From Acestrorhynchus altus (lineage: Eukaryota; Chordata; Actinopteri; Characiformes; Acestrorhynchidae), in assembly GCA_034509495.1 (NCBI GenBank), contig CM067523.1, positions 17,431,052 through 17,495,051 of the forward strand: a stretch of 64,000 nt of DNA. The letters are read 5' to 3'. This document shows positions 24,391 to 35,999 of this stretch, piece after piece. The notes under the pieces are model-generated. The model did not search any database. It was not told where the DNA came from and saw only the letters and a program-made list of their open reading frames with translations. How positions within the stretch are numbered: the stretch's first letter is position 1; every line of letters starts with the position of its first letter. The position numbers and the translations under genes were made by a program.

Positions 24391-24462
24391 CAGTACAGCA
24401 GCAGTTAAACGTCTGAATACACTGAGGAAAATATCTAAACCTAATATGTTACAGGCATTAAG

Positions 24463-24775
24463 CAAAACCTAACCCTGACCCTAGTCTTCACTTTACCCTA
24501 AACATAAACCTAATCATAACCCTCATCCTGGACCTAATCCTACACCTTAACCCCAACCCAAAACCTAATCCTACACCTTAACCCCCACACAAACCCTAAT
24601 CCTAACCTTAACCCCCACACAAACCCTAATCCTAACCTTAACCCCATCCCTAAACCTAATCTGGACCCTCATCCTGGACCTAATCCTAACCTTAACCCCC
24701 ACACACACACCATAATCCTAACCTTAATCCCAATCTTAACCCTCATCCTGGACCTAATCCTAACTTTAATTCTAC
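24463..24775. repeat. Degenerate telomere-like (CCTAAYCYTAAC)n tract
   Basis: Words like 'cctaaccttaaccccaaccc', 'aaccctaatcctaacc' and 'catcctggacctaatcc' repeat over about 310 bp. The unit resembles CCCTAA but is diverged and mixed with a longer 'catcctggac' module, so it is a minisatellite of telomere-like composition, not a true telomeric run. Confidence 0.8.
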
Positions 24776-25017
24776 CTAAACAAGTGGACATGTTGATTTG
24801 TAGCTCACTCAAACTCAAATGAGATACAAACCAACAATTTTATGCACCAATTAAAACTGCAAAGAACTTTTGCAAAGTGATTTTGTCTGATTTTCATAAT
24901 GAAGTATTTTACTTCACTTAGATACACTGAGGCGTATGGGTCTCTGAATCAAGGCACATACTGCTCATCTGCTCACTGTCCATCTCAGAATATTTGGTGA
25001 CCCATTCTTGATCCTTC

Positions 25018-25019
25018 GT

Positions 25020-25051
<32 letters not shown>

Positions 25052-25054
25052 CAT

Positions 25055-25115
<61 letters not shown>
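25018..25115. repeat. (CT)n and (CA)n microsatellites
   Basis: A CT run (25018-25051) is followed by about 28 CA units (25059-25115). Confidence 0.97.
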
Positions 25116-25117
<2 letters not shown>

Positions 25118-25397
25118 CTTTGATAAACCTGTTTTGATAGCCAGTGTCTTTTTGTGAGAAGATCTTGATATGTGTCATTCAAATGTGTTCTCGTCCAGGT
25201 CCTTTCCTCTTGTGGCCATCTATCATAACAAGTAGCACAAGTGACTTTTCACTGCTCCCTTCCGCTGCTGCTTATGCAAATGGCATTTGCATTAAAACCC
25301 ATTGCCTTGTAGGCCCTTCCTGTCCCGCAGAACACTTGCCAGTTTATGAGGCTACCGTCGCCAAGGTTACAGATGGAACTGAGGCTTCAGTTTCAGC

Positions 25398-25401
<4 letters not shown>

Positions 25402-25463
<62 letters not shown>

Positions 25464-25482
25464 CACACACCACACATGATAT

Positions 25483-25533
<51 letters not shown>
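25402..25533. repeat. (CA)n then (TA)n compound microsatellite
   Basis: CA runs with small interruptions, followed by about 17 TA units. Confidence 0.97.
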
Positions 25534-25540
<7 letters not shown>

Positions 25541-25643
25541 CAAATATTATACATATATATATTCACGTTTTGGCATAAAATGAATCTGGCAGTTCAAATT
25601 CACTTTCTACATCTACAAGTTCCACTTCTCTTGTAAAGTCATG

Positions 25644-25644
<1 letters not shown>

Positions 25645-25692
<48 letters not shown>
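25645..25692. repeat. (CA)24 microsatellite
   Basis: Uninterrupted run. Confidence 0.97.
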
Positions 25693-25696
<4 letters not shown>

Positions 25697-25699
25697 GTC

Positions 25700-27775
25700 A
25701 TATAATATAAATATAAATTCAAAGTTATTCCATCATAAAGAGAGGAAACTTTGAAGTGAAATGTTTTTGATTATACTCAAATCACATGTGAAAAACAAGG
25801 GGCTCTTTGTGTAATAATTGAATGTTTCTTCATATTAATATTATATAAATATATTTTGATATATTTATTTGATATTTAATATTTATTGTGCATGGTACCA
25901 TGAGTCATAATTGATTATCAAGATGTGAAATTGTGGTGCATTTTATGCTGGTATTACAAGACAGCACCATAAAAGTATTGTCAAGTTGATTCATGGTGAA
26001 ATATCATCATGATGTACTTTTTGCATAATATCATGTCTTTGTGTGAAAGCGTAATTCTGTAGTACTGTGTTATGAGGTAGTATTGTAGCATAGCATCACC
26101 ATGGTGTCTACTGTGGCATAGTATTGTAAGATATTTTCCCATGTAGTTCATTAATGGGAGGCTTTTGTTCCTAAACAACATAACGGTCAGAGATTATGAA
26201 CAGCTCAGTGCTTTTACTCACTCAGAATTAATGTGTGTATGGAGCTTTCAACATGATTTAGCTCATTTTCCACTCGTTTTAGCTCATGTTGTGATTTCTT
26301 TTAGTAATTAATTGTCATCCAATACAGCCACATTTAAAAAATTAAATAAACATAAATTAAACAAATTTCCCCCAATACGTAATGTGTAATATTTGTATAT
26401 AAATTATTCATTTATTTTCTAAAACAAACTGTGCATTTAAATCTGTTTGAGGAAAGAAAGCGGAAGTATAACGTAAACAACATTCACATGCAGTATCTAA
26501 AAGATGACCTGCAGGGCGGAAATCAACATGTATGAAAACTAGAAACTAGAAACTAGAACCAGCTGTGTAAAATGGTATCAGAATTAGTTGTATTTATTGT
26601 ATTTCTGCTTGTCAAATTCAATTTCAAATCTGCATTTGATGAAAATTGGCCCCTTAAACATCTGTCCAATTTGAACTTCGTCACATCCAAAGTAAAGAGT
26701 CCTGCTAGTATTGTGAGGTAATATTGTAGCTATAAATTGTGACAGGACAAACATATTCATCTTGAATATTCACAGGAATGTTCAATAAAATTTTCATTTT
26801 TATTTTTTGTTAGTTAACAAATTTATCAAATGTAATCAATGCTGTATCAATGTTCAAGTTTGAAAAGTGAATCAGTGTCGATATTGCAACGTTGTTTCAA
26901 CATTATAATCAATTTTATCTTGTCCAGTAGTTCACTGTTTATTCACTTTTGAATCAATATCACGGTCATGGTTGAATCACTGTTCAAATAACTATTGAAT
27001 TGTTTAATTTTAATTTTAATTAAAGAATTTTTAAATGAAACTTTTGAGTTTGAGTTTTATTGTCTCTTTCACAACCTTTCATCATTAAACAATACATCAA
27101 TGTTTTTCACAATATTAATAATATAATAATATAATAGTTTCTCATGATATTACCCCAGCTGGCACATGACTGACATTCTGTAAATTAAAAAGACAATGAA
27201 TGAATAAATTGAATCTCAGTGGAAAAATAGCAGAAATAACAGAGTTTGAAACTCTGCTTAAACACTGGTAGACCACCAAGAATACACTGACCACTCCAGT
27301 GGTCAACTCCCACCAATTCAGAAATCAACTTCTGTTAAAAATTAGAAACAACATTAATAGTTAGAAATCAATTTTGTGAACAGACGAGATGGGCTGCTGA
27401 ACTCTAACATCATTTATATTAAAGGTTTTCAATAGATAATATACATTTTCTGATTGCAGGAATGAATAAGATGAAGTGATAAATAAATGAGGACCATCAG
27501 TAGAAAATGCACCTTGAATTTGAAAATGATCTGAGTTATAAATTCAATAATGAAATTGAAAAATACTTGCACTTGCAATATGAGCTTTGATTTACTTTTG
27601 AAAAAATAAATAAATTGTTGATTGAAAATAATTGATGTGAGTAACATTGATTCAGAGGTGAATAAACAGTGAAAGGGTGGATGAGAAATACTGTGATTAG
27701 TATCGTTTTTGGTATTGTAAAAATATCACTATTAGTTTCATTCTTAGTATTGCTATTAGTATTGATTATTATTGA
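25700..27775. other. AT-rich intergenic DNA
   Basis: Very AT-rich. The part at 26800-27030 shares a dispersed repeat with 12.04-12.23 kb ('atcaatatcacggtcatggt'). No coding signal was recognised. Confidence 0.5.
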
Positions 27776-27777
27776 TA

Positions 27778-30700
27778 TGGTGATCAGAATGGTGGTGGTG
27801 TTCGGTGGTGGAGTATGGTGGTAGAGTATGGTGATCAGTATGATGATCAGTATAGTGGTGGAGTATGGAGTATGGTGGTCAGTATGGTGGTGGAGTATGG
27901 TGATCAGTATGGTGGTGGAGTATGGTGATAAGTATGGAGGTGGAGTATGGTGGTGGAGTATGGTGGTGGAGTATGGTGATCAGTATGGTGGTGGAGTATG
28001 GTGATAAGTATGGAGGTGGAGTATGGTGGTGGAGTATGGTGATCAGTATGGTGGTGGAGTATGGTGATCAGTATGTTGGTGGAGTATGATGTATGGTGGT
28101 CAGTATGGTGGTGGAGTATGGTGATCAGTATGGTGGTGGAGTATGGTGATCAGTATGTTGGTGGAGTATGATGTATGGTGATCAGTATGGTGGTGGAGTA
28201 TGTAGGTGGAGTATGGTGATCAGTATGGTGGTGGAGTGTGGTGTATGGTGATCAGTATGGTGGTGGAGTATGGTGATCAGTATGGTGGTGGAGTATGGTG
28301 TTTAGTATGTTGGTGGAGTATGATGTATGGTGGTCAGTATGGTGGTGGAGTATGGTGATCAGTATGGTGGTGGAGTATGGTGATCAGTATGTTGGTGGAG
28401 TATGATGTATGGTGATCAGTATGGTGGTGGAGTATGTAGGTGGAGTATGGTGATCAGTATGGTGGTGGAGTGTGGTGTATGGTGATCAGTATGGTGGTGG
28501 AGTATGGTGATCAGTATGGTGGTGGAGTATGGTGTATGGTGGTGGAGTCTGGTGGTCAGTATGGTAATCAGTATGGTGGTGGTGTATGGTGATCAGTATG
28601 GTGGTGGAGTCTTGTGGTCAGTATGGTGGTGGAGTATGCTGTATGGTGATCAGTATGGTGGTGGAGTATGGTGATCAGTATGGTGGTGGAGTATGGTGGT
28701 GGAGTATGTGATCAGTATGGTGGTGGAGTATGGTGGTCAGTATGGTGATCAGTATGGTGGTGGAGTATGGTGGTCAGTATGGTGATCAGTATGGTGGTGG
28801 AGTATGGTGTATGGTGGTGAAGTCTGGTGGTGCTGTATGGTGATCAGTATGGTGGTGGAGTCTGGTGGTCAGTATGGTGATCAGTATGGTGGTGGAGTAT
28901 GGTGGTCAGTATGGTGATCAGTATGGTGGTGGAGTATGGTGGTTGGTGGTGAAGTCTGGTGGTGCTGTATGGTGATCAGTATGGTGGTGGAGTCTGGTGG
29001 TCAGTATGGAGATCAGTATGGTGGTGGAGTATGGTGGTCAGTATGGTGATCAGTATGGTGGTGGAGTATGGTGGTCAGTATGGTGATCAGTATGGTGGTG
29101 GAGTATGGTGGTGCTGTATGGTGATCAGTATGGTGGTGGAGTCTGGTGGTCAGTATGGAGATCAGTATGGTGGTGGAGTATGGTGGTCAGTATGGTGATC
29201 AGTATGGTGGTGGAGTATGGTGGTGCTGTATGGTGATCAGTATGGTGGTGGAGTCTGGTGGTCAGTATGGAGATCAGTATGGTGGTGGAGTATGGTGGTC
29301 AGTATGGTGATCAGTATGGTGGTGGAGTATGGTGGTGCTGTATGGTGATCAGTATGGTGGTGGAGTCTGGTGGTCAGTATGGAGATCAGTATGGTGGTGG
29401 AGTATGGTGGTCAGTATGGTGATCAGTATGGTGGTGGAGTATGGTGGTGCTGTATGGTGATCAGTATGGTGGTGGAGTCTGGTGGTCAGTATGGAGATCA
29501 GTATGGTGGTGGAGTATGGTGGTCAGTATGGTGATCAGTATGGTGGTGGAGTATGGTGGTGCTGTATGGTGATCAGTATGGTGGTGGAGTCTGGTGGTCA
29601 GTATGGAGATCAGTATGGTGGTGGAGTATGGTGGTCAGTATGGTGATCAGTATGGTGGTGGAGTATGGTGGTGCTGTATGGTGATCAGTATGGTGGTGGA
29701 GTCTGGTGGTCAGTATGGAGATCAGTATGGTGGTGGAGTATGGTGGTCAGTATGGTGATCAGTATGGTGGTGGAGTATGGTGGTGCTGTATGGTGATCAG
29801 TATGGTGGTGGAGTCTGGTGGTCAGTATGGAGATCAGTATGGTGGTGGAGTATGGTGGTCAGTATGGTGATCAGTATGGTGGTGGAGTATGGTGGTGCTG
29901 TATGGTGATCAGTATGGTGGTGGAGTCTGGTGGTCAGTATGGAGATCAGTATGGTGGTGGAGTATGGTGGTCAGTATGGTGATCAGTATGGTGGTGGAGT
30001 ATGGTGGTGCTGTATGGTGATCAGTATGGTGGTGGAGTCTGGTGGTCAGTATGGAGATCAGTATGGTGGTGGAGTATGGTGGTCAGTATGGTGATCAGTA
30101 TGGTGGTGGAGTATGGTGGTGCTGTATGGTGATCAGTATGGTGGTGGAGTCTGGTGGTCAGTATGGAGATCAGTATGGTGGTGGAGTATGGTGGTCAGTA
30201 TGGTGATCAGTATGGTGGTGGAGTATGGTGGTGCTGTATGGTGATCAGTATGGTGGTGGAGTCTGGTGGTCAGTATGGAGATCAGTATGGTGGTGGAGTA
30301 TGGTGGTCAGTATGGTGATCAGTATGGTGGTGGAGTATGGTGGTGCTGTATGGTGATCAGTATGGTGGTGGAGTCTGGTGGTCAGTATGGAGATCAGTAT
30401 GGTGGTGGAGTATGGTGGTCAGTATGGTGATCAGTATGGTGGTGGAGTATGGTGGTGCTGTATGGTGATCAGTATGGTGGTGGAGTCTGGTGGTCAGTAT
30501 GGAGATCAGTATGGTGGTGGAGTATGGTGGTCAGTATGGTGATCAGTATGGTGGTGGAGTATGGTGGTGCTGTATGGTGATCAGTATGGTGGTGGAGTCT
30601 GGTGGTCAGTATGGAGATCAGTATGGTGGTGGAGTATGGTGGTCAGTATGGTGATCAGTATGGTGGTGGAGTATGGTGGTGCTGTATGGTGATCAGTATG

Positions 30701-30971
30701 GTGGTGGAGTCTGGTGGTCAGTATGGAGATCAGTATGGTGGTGGAGTATGGTGGTCAGTATGGTGATCAGTATGGTGGTGGAGTATGGTGGTGCTGTATG
30801 GTGATCAGTATGGTGGTGGAGTCTGGTGGTCAGTATGGAGATCAGTATGGTGGTGGAGTATGGTGGTGCTGTATGGTGATCAGTATGGTGGTGGAGTCTG
30901 GCGGTCAGTATGGAGATCAGTATGGTGGTGGAGTATGGTGGTGCTGTATGGTGATTAGTATGGTGGTGGAG
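27778..30971 (+). repeat. 3.2 kb minisatellite with 112 bp higher-order repeat
   Basis: The basic unit is about 37 bp: 'gtatggtgatcagtatggtg' plus 'gtggagtctggtggtca'. From about 29111 three variants alternate strictly: a 37 bp unit with 'gagtctgg', a 37 bp unit with 'ggagatcag', and a 38 bp unit ending 'ggtggtgct'. Together they make a 112 bp higher-order unit. The 'gtgctg' marker recurs at 29111, 29223, 29335, 29447 and onward to 30791, which gives 15 periods of 112 bp. The last two periods are 75 bp, consistent with loss of one subunit. The 5' part (27778-29110) is irregular. The plus strand has almost no C outside 'tca' and 'gct'. Long reading frames here are by-products of the repeat. 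Confidence 0.97.
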
Positions 30972-31384
30972 TGTCGCTGCGGGTGTTGGAGGGGGAGGAA
31001 CTCAGAGCAGAGGAGCTGAGATTTGAACAGAGGAGCTCAGAGCAGATCAGTCTGTTCGTCCTGCCTAAAGCTCCGCGGTTCACAGACGCGTGTCGGGTCG
31101 GGTCGGTTCGGTTCTGGAGGATTCAGAGGATCGGCGGGAAGCGGACGGTGCTGGTCCGGTCGGCGGACTCGGTCGGTATGGAAGCCCGCTGGTGGGGCTC
31201 TCTGCACGGGTGAGCGCTCCGGTCCGGCCGCGGCTTTAGCACAGCATGTTCCCCACCAACCCGTAAACAAAGAGCCGCAGAACCGCAGCCCGGTCCGCTC
31301 TCCCCCCGGATCCCTTCGGTTCGGCTCACTGTCCCGAACTAACGCCGCCGCCGCTTCCCCGACCCGAGCCTTTCCGGAGCCCCG
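30972..31384 (+). promoter_or_regulatory. CpG-rich promoter/5' UTR region of the LGR4-like gene
   Basis: Base composition switches abruptly at the end of the minisatellite from C-poor to GC- and CpG-rich ('cgggtcgggtcggttcggtt', 'gccgccgccgcttccccgac'). The island runs through exon 1. No TATA box is evident near it, as usual for CpG-island promoters. The transcription start cannot be placed from sequence. Confidence 0.7.
31178..31266 (+). promoter_or_regulatory. Two short upstream ORFs ahead of exon 1 start
   Basis: 31178-31213 encodes MEARWWGSLHG and stop. 31246-31266 encodes MFPTNP and stop. Both end before the main ATG at 31385. If transcription starts upstream of 31178 they would lie in the 5' UTR and could lower translation. 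The first stop overlaps 'gggtgagc', which also resembles a splice donor, so an alternative non-coding first exon is possible. Confidence 0.4.
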
Positions 31385-31596
31385 ATGCGGTCCGGGAGCG
31401 CGATGCCCGCGCTGGCGGACAGCCGGCTGCTCGTGCTGTTGGTCGGGCTGTGGGCGCTGCGCGCGGCCGCTCAAGAGCGCTCCACCCCGGCGACGTGCTC
31501 TCCGCTCTGCCGCTGCGACGAGGACCGAGAAGCGGACTGCTCCGGGAGAGCGCTCAGCTCCGTCCCCGCCGGGCTCAGCGCCTTCACATACTATCT
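31385..31596 (+). CDS. lgr4: Exon 1 of an LGR4-like leucine-rich-repeat GPCR (partial)
   Basis: The exon encodes about 70 residues. Residues 14-30 form a hydrophobic signal peptide core (LLVLLVGLWALRAAA), with cleavage likely near AQE. A cysteine cap follows, CSPLCRCDEDREADC, the C-x3-C-x-C-x7-C pattern of an LRR N-terminal domain. Then DCSGRALSSVPAGLSAF leads into the first LRR. Of the LGR4/5/6 receptors, the 'DCSG..L..VP.GLSAFT' wording is closest to LGR4, an R-spondin receptor that potentiates Wnt signalling at the plasma membrane. The exon ends in phase 2 at CT|gtaagt, where human LGR4 exon 1 is also expected to stop. An in-frame ATG at 31403 is an alternative start that still leaves a signal peptide. 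LGR5, LGR6 or another LRR receptor are less likely alternatives. No exon 2 was found in the window. Confidence 0.68.
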
Positions 31597-31602
31597 GTAA
31601 GT
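31597..31602 (+). other. Splice donor of exon 1
   Basis: GTAAGT is a perfect match to the U1 consensus. Without splicing the frame would stop at once at TAA (31598-31600), which supports this as the real exon end. Confidence 0.8.
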
Positions 31603-31605
31603 CTC

Positions 31606-31910
31606 AACCTTCTCTCTTCTACACCTTCTACACTTTCTCCCTTTTACACCTTCTACACCTTCTCCTTTTTATTCCTTTTTATACCTTCTACACCTTCTCC
31701 CTTTTACACCTTCTACACCTTCTCCCTTTTACACCTTCTACACCTTCTCCCTTTCACACCTTCTACACCTTCTACACCTTCTCCCTTCTACACCTTCTAC
31801 CTTCTGAACCTTCTCCCTTCTACACCTTCTTCTTCCTGAACCGGAACTTTCTCAATTCTGAACCTTCTACACCTTCTCCCTGTGGAACCCAAAACTTCTA
31901 CACCTTTTAC
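31606..31910 (+). repeat. Pyrimidine-rich tandem repeat at the 5' end of intron 1
   Basis: Variants of 'ccttctacaccttctccctt' repeat about a dozen times in units of roughly 12 to 25 bp, starting about 10 bases after the donor. The plus strand is nearly all C and T with scattered A. The long plus frame through it (Ser/Thr/Pro/Phe-rich) is a repeat artefact. Confidence 0.9.
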
Positions 31911-33290
31911 CTTCAGACCCTTCACTCTTTGGAACCTTCTATGTATCTGCTGCTCTCAGGTCGCGTTGTTGTGGTTAAACCCCCAAACACAGGCTTCACG
32001 CTGGGGATGAGGGTCAACAGTGGGGTAGTTTAAACTTTTCCACATTAACCCTGAGCAGAAAGTCCAAAACAAACACACAGCCTTCTGTAGCTGGTTCTGC
32101 TCAGCAGGTTCGGTCAGTCTGAACAGGCCAGAGCAGCTGATCAGAACCTCAGACCCGGTCTTAGTAGTAAGGAGACACTTTAGGGCTGTTTTTCTTACTT
32201 TTCCGCTACAAAACCAAAGCTCTTCAGTGCTTTTCCTGAGCAGCTGGAAGTGCAGAAGTGCATGCAGACTTCACTGTGTCAAGTTTTGTGACATGACCAT
32301 TGTTTTCTTTGGACAGAACTGGAGCGAGTGCATTTTCTGGCCAATAACCAGCCTAAGAGCCCTCTCCCTAAGTAGAGCAGGGGGGGGGGGTGGCTGTAGT
32401 GTAATATGTAACACAGTTTCTGCTTTATTAAACACCTCTCAGATTCAGCTTCTGCAGGAGCATTGAGACATTTTTCTTTGCAGTGTTGTCTGTTTCTCGG
32501 TTCTTTAGATGGATAAGGATCTACACTTTCTACTGTACTGATGTATGTGATGTTAAACGTATCGTCACTGTCCAGTACAAAACCTGTATCCCTCAAATGG
32601 TGACTTTACAGGAAAGGCCGAAATGCTCTGAACTCTGACTGGAAGTTATTGTGAAATAATAGTTTATTCCAGATCATTTTAGAGCGATCTTCAGTAAATA
32701 AAATAAAAAAATCTATATTTTATATATTTAATTCTTTTTTCAATCTTAAAACACACAACGCAGCAGTAGTTTTCTTTGTATTTCCAAAGAAAACAGACTG
32801 AAATTCATGGTGAGAATATTCATGTTGTTACAGCATCACAGTATTTAGTGTTATTAGTTACAGTAGCTGTTATAATAATAATAATCCAATACATAATTAA
32901 ATAATGTTAATCAATAAATAAGAACTGCACATGAGGCAGAGCCCTTAGGCCTCTTTCTATCAAAGCTAATGGTTGTTTTACCGACGGGTTATTCTGCTGA
33001 TTTATTTTCATGGATTGTTCTTTGTAATTAACTGCAAAAGTATGAGAAACTGATGGGATTCAATATTCTTTTGTTTTTTTTTTGTTGTTGTTTTTTTTTT
33101 TCAATCCCGATATTAAGCAAACCTACACAACTTGATGATAACTCATTTTAATACCATGCCAAACCACAAACTGGTTTAGTGCTGCTGTTGAATGTTCAGC
33201 GTAGAGAGATTTATTCCAGTTTTTAGAGTAGATCTTACAATGTTTTAGTAAAGCTCTTGAAATGCACGCTTGTTATGCAGTGATATTTTT
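31911..33290 (+). other. Presumed intron 1, no feature recognised
   Basis: Unique sequence with poly(T) and G-run interruptions (32380-32389). No LRR-coding exon was recognised. Confidence 0.4.
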
Positions 33291-33299
33291 TGGAATACA

Positions 33300-33890
33300 G
33301 ATGCACGTGGAGGTGGGCAGTATGAGAAGTATTATAGTATTGTCAGAAATTCGGTTATGAATCACAGTATGCTGAGAATGATGTGATGGGTATCAGTGTG
33401 TAAAAATAAAACGGGTTCAAAGAGATTTTCCCGAACTAGTCCAATCACTTGTTGATCGGCTGATTGGCCAGTCCTGAGGATCAGCCGATACCAATCCAGG
33501 ATTTTTTCTAAAGGAACCTGATTTTAAGTTTTTCCCTCAAGAGAACAAACATTGTGAGCAGGGCTGGGCGATATAACAAAAAATAAAATCATATCGGTGA
33601 ACATAAAATAATTCAAACGACCAATAAAGCATGATGTTAAAGTATCAGTAATTATTATTAATATACACAACATGCAGTTTATTTGTACAGTAAATGTTAG
33701 TTTTTTTTGGGGTTTTTTTGTGTTTTGTTGTGTTTTTTATGTTTTTTTTTTAAATAAGACAGTCATGGTTCTCAGTGAATCAGAAAACTGAACCAGTTTG
33801 GCATATGATTTTCTTTTTTATATCAATATAAATATTGGCCTTTATATTGAATGTCAATTTATCCAAAAAAAGGGACTATATGGAGAAAGG
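33300..33890. repeat. Dispersed fish repeat fragments ('gggctgggcgatat' type)
   Basis: 'cagggctgggcgatataac' at 33560 and 'gaggtgggcagtatgaga' at 33310 are starts of repeats commonly scattered in teleost genomes. Between them is a 'gatcggctgattggccag' and 'cagccgataccaatccag' stretch. Boundaries and class are uncertain. Confidence 0.45.
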
Positions 33891-33899
33891 ATAAGTGAT

Positions 33900-35389
33900 T
33901 GGTAAGAAAGATGAAATGATCAACCCGTCAAAGCAGCATCGGTCCTCACCCAGCCTGGAGACTCTGTGTGGAACATTGTCCCCAGTCTGCTGTTTGACCG
34001 TGCTGCCAGCTGACAGGGGAAGCACTTTTCCACACACATTTCTCTCCTGACATCTTTTTGAGGATGGATTCCACAGTCTGAGCCAAAAGCGGTACCCTCA
34101 CAAATCAGCCAGGCTCCACCTCTTTACAATGTTTTTTTTTTTTTTTTTCATTGTCTTCTACCTTCACGGTGATCAGGTGCCTCACTTTGTGCCAGAACGG
34201 AGCAAGTCTGTCCTGCAAGTGAGCGGAGTCTCCACGGTGCTGCAGGTCTTTTTGAGCCCGCAGATTCTGCAAACAGAAATATCTTTGCCAAGCAGCAGCC
34301 TGTAACCCAACGCCAGGCTAAGTCCAGTCCGCGGAAGTGATAAGGCCAGAAATAAAGCCAGAGTGTTAACACTCGCTGTGGCAGTGGCCATCTTAGATAT
34401 GACCCTGTGATATGCAAAGACCATGCAGTCGCAGGTCCTGTGCAGAGTCAGGCTAATACTTACATACATTTACCTGCCAAACAGGCTTAGCTGCTATTTA
34501 CTTATCAGTGCTCATTGAAAACTGGTGGTAATGGTTGGTTGCAGTGATTGGCACTCGTCTGCTCTAGAGTTGGGTTTAGGGTTATTGATAACACAGGACC
34601 GTTTACCCATTAAATTCATTCCCAAGCATAAGCCCAAGAACATGTCCTCAACTGACTACAATGAAAAGAATTAATGAGTACAACACGAATGGCAAGACTG
34701 GTCAGCCACTGACCAGTCCTCATCATGATGTTCCTTTATGTTATTTAGAAGTTTTTCCTCTTTTAATCTGAATAATAATAAAACCATCTGTCTCTCTCTC
34801 CTATAGTCGTACGAGCATCTGCTTATGGATGATTCCACCTGTAAACAAAAAGAGCCAATCGGATCGCATAACGAATGCGACGTGGAGATCAGGTTGTTGT
34901 ATGATCTTTGAACACAATGCTGCAAATGATTCTTGAGGTCAGATTTGACCAGTGATTTAAAGCAGGCGTTTGAAACTGTATTCAAATTTTATTTTAGTCT
35001 TATGTTTGTGGCGAAGTTCAGTCTGCTGAACAGAGGATTAAAACCTGTCACCTGTGTGTAACAGTGTGTGTTGATTGTATCCTCGTAATCTGTTAATGGT
35101 CTTTTTTATAAGATCAGTATCAGATTAGTCTGATTTTTCTGACACACGCTGCTGTCCTGATTTTTTTTGGTCAGTGATCTCACTGCATGCTCAACACCCC
35201 TATAGCTCTCGTCCTAGAATCAACCCTGATTTAAAACCTGAAGGGAAGTTCTCACGCTGGTTGAGTGTGGCTTTAAACACGTACGAGACCAGGTTTGAGG
35301 CTGATGGCACATGCCTCAAATAGTAACACTGTGATATGGTTAAAAGGGTAGTTGTAAATGTGTGTGTATGGTTTTGTAGATCATAGTGG

Positions 35390-35395
<6 letters not shown>
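33900..35395. other. Presumed intron, no gene recognised
   Basis: Overlapping minus frames of 89-104 codons (34148-34469, 34671-34985) include a hydrophobic stretch, but have no homologous motif or splice support. A (T)n run lies at 34131-34149. Confidence 0.4.

Positions 35396-35426
<31 letters not shown>
35396..35426. repeat. (GT)n microsatellite
   Basis: About 15 GT units. Confidence 0.95.
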
Positions 35427-35427
<1 letters not shown>

Positions 35428-35854
35428 TGATTCTGAAATAAAGCCAGATTGCAGATGTTACAGAAGCATTGCTGCTGGCTAAGTAGCCCATCTATCAGTC
35501 AGTGGAGTGCCAGTCATGGCATGAATGGCAGGTTTTGCCGCGATGTGAGAAATGTGCTGGCATGCCGCCGCCTGTGTTTCTCTGAGGCTCCCCACGCTGC
35601 ACGCCTTATTGCATTTCTGGTATTTATTTATATAATTGATAATAGTAGGGCAGCTCTGTGCGTCTGTCCCCTGAATTGCCTGCTGCTGCCGCCACTCTGT
35701 CTCTTCCTGCAGAGAGAGAGAGCAAGAGAGAGAGAGAGAACTGGAGAGTAGGAGAGAGGAGAATTGGAGAAAGACAAAAGAAAAGCAGGGGAAGGGGGAA
35801 AGGAGTGCAAGAAAGAGTAAGTGTTAAGAAATGGCTTGCACACAAAGGCAAAGG

Positions 35855-35855
<1 letters not shown>

Positions 35856-35929
<74 letters not shown>

Positions 35930-35999
35930 TGTGTGTGAGAGAGGGAGAGAGTGGTGGATTATTAATGACAGAAAGTGGCAGAGAGAAAGCTGGGAAAGC

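Noticed and set aside
27778..30971. Regularly spaced repeats, possible CRISPR array
   Set aside because: There are no unique spacers; subunits are contiguous variants of one 37 bp motif in eukaryotic DNA.
28959..31019. Gly/Val/Trp/Tyr-rich repetitive reading frames, possible repeat protein
   Set aside because: They are frame readings of the minisatellite. The 112 bp unit is not a multiple of three, so no frame stays open through the array. Only the 75 bp units do, and there is no promoter or splice evidence.
31023..32033. 336-codon plus frame, the second longest in the window
   Set aside because: It crosses the exon 1 region in the wrong frame and runs through the pyrimidine repeat. Its composition (Arg/Ala, then Phe/Thr/Pro repeats) follows from CpG-rich and C/T repeat DNA.
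34148..34985. Minus frames of 89-104 codons, one with a hydrophobic start
   Set aside because: Short overlapping frames in different phases without recognised motifs, in a presumed intron.
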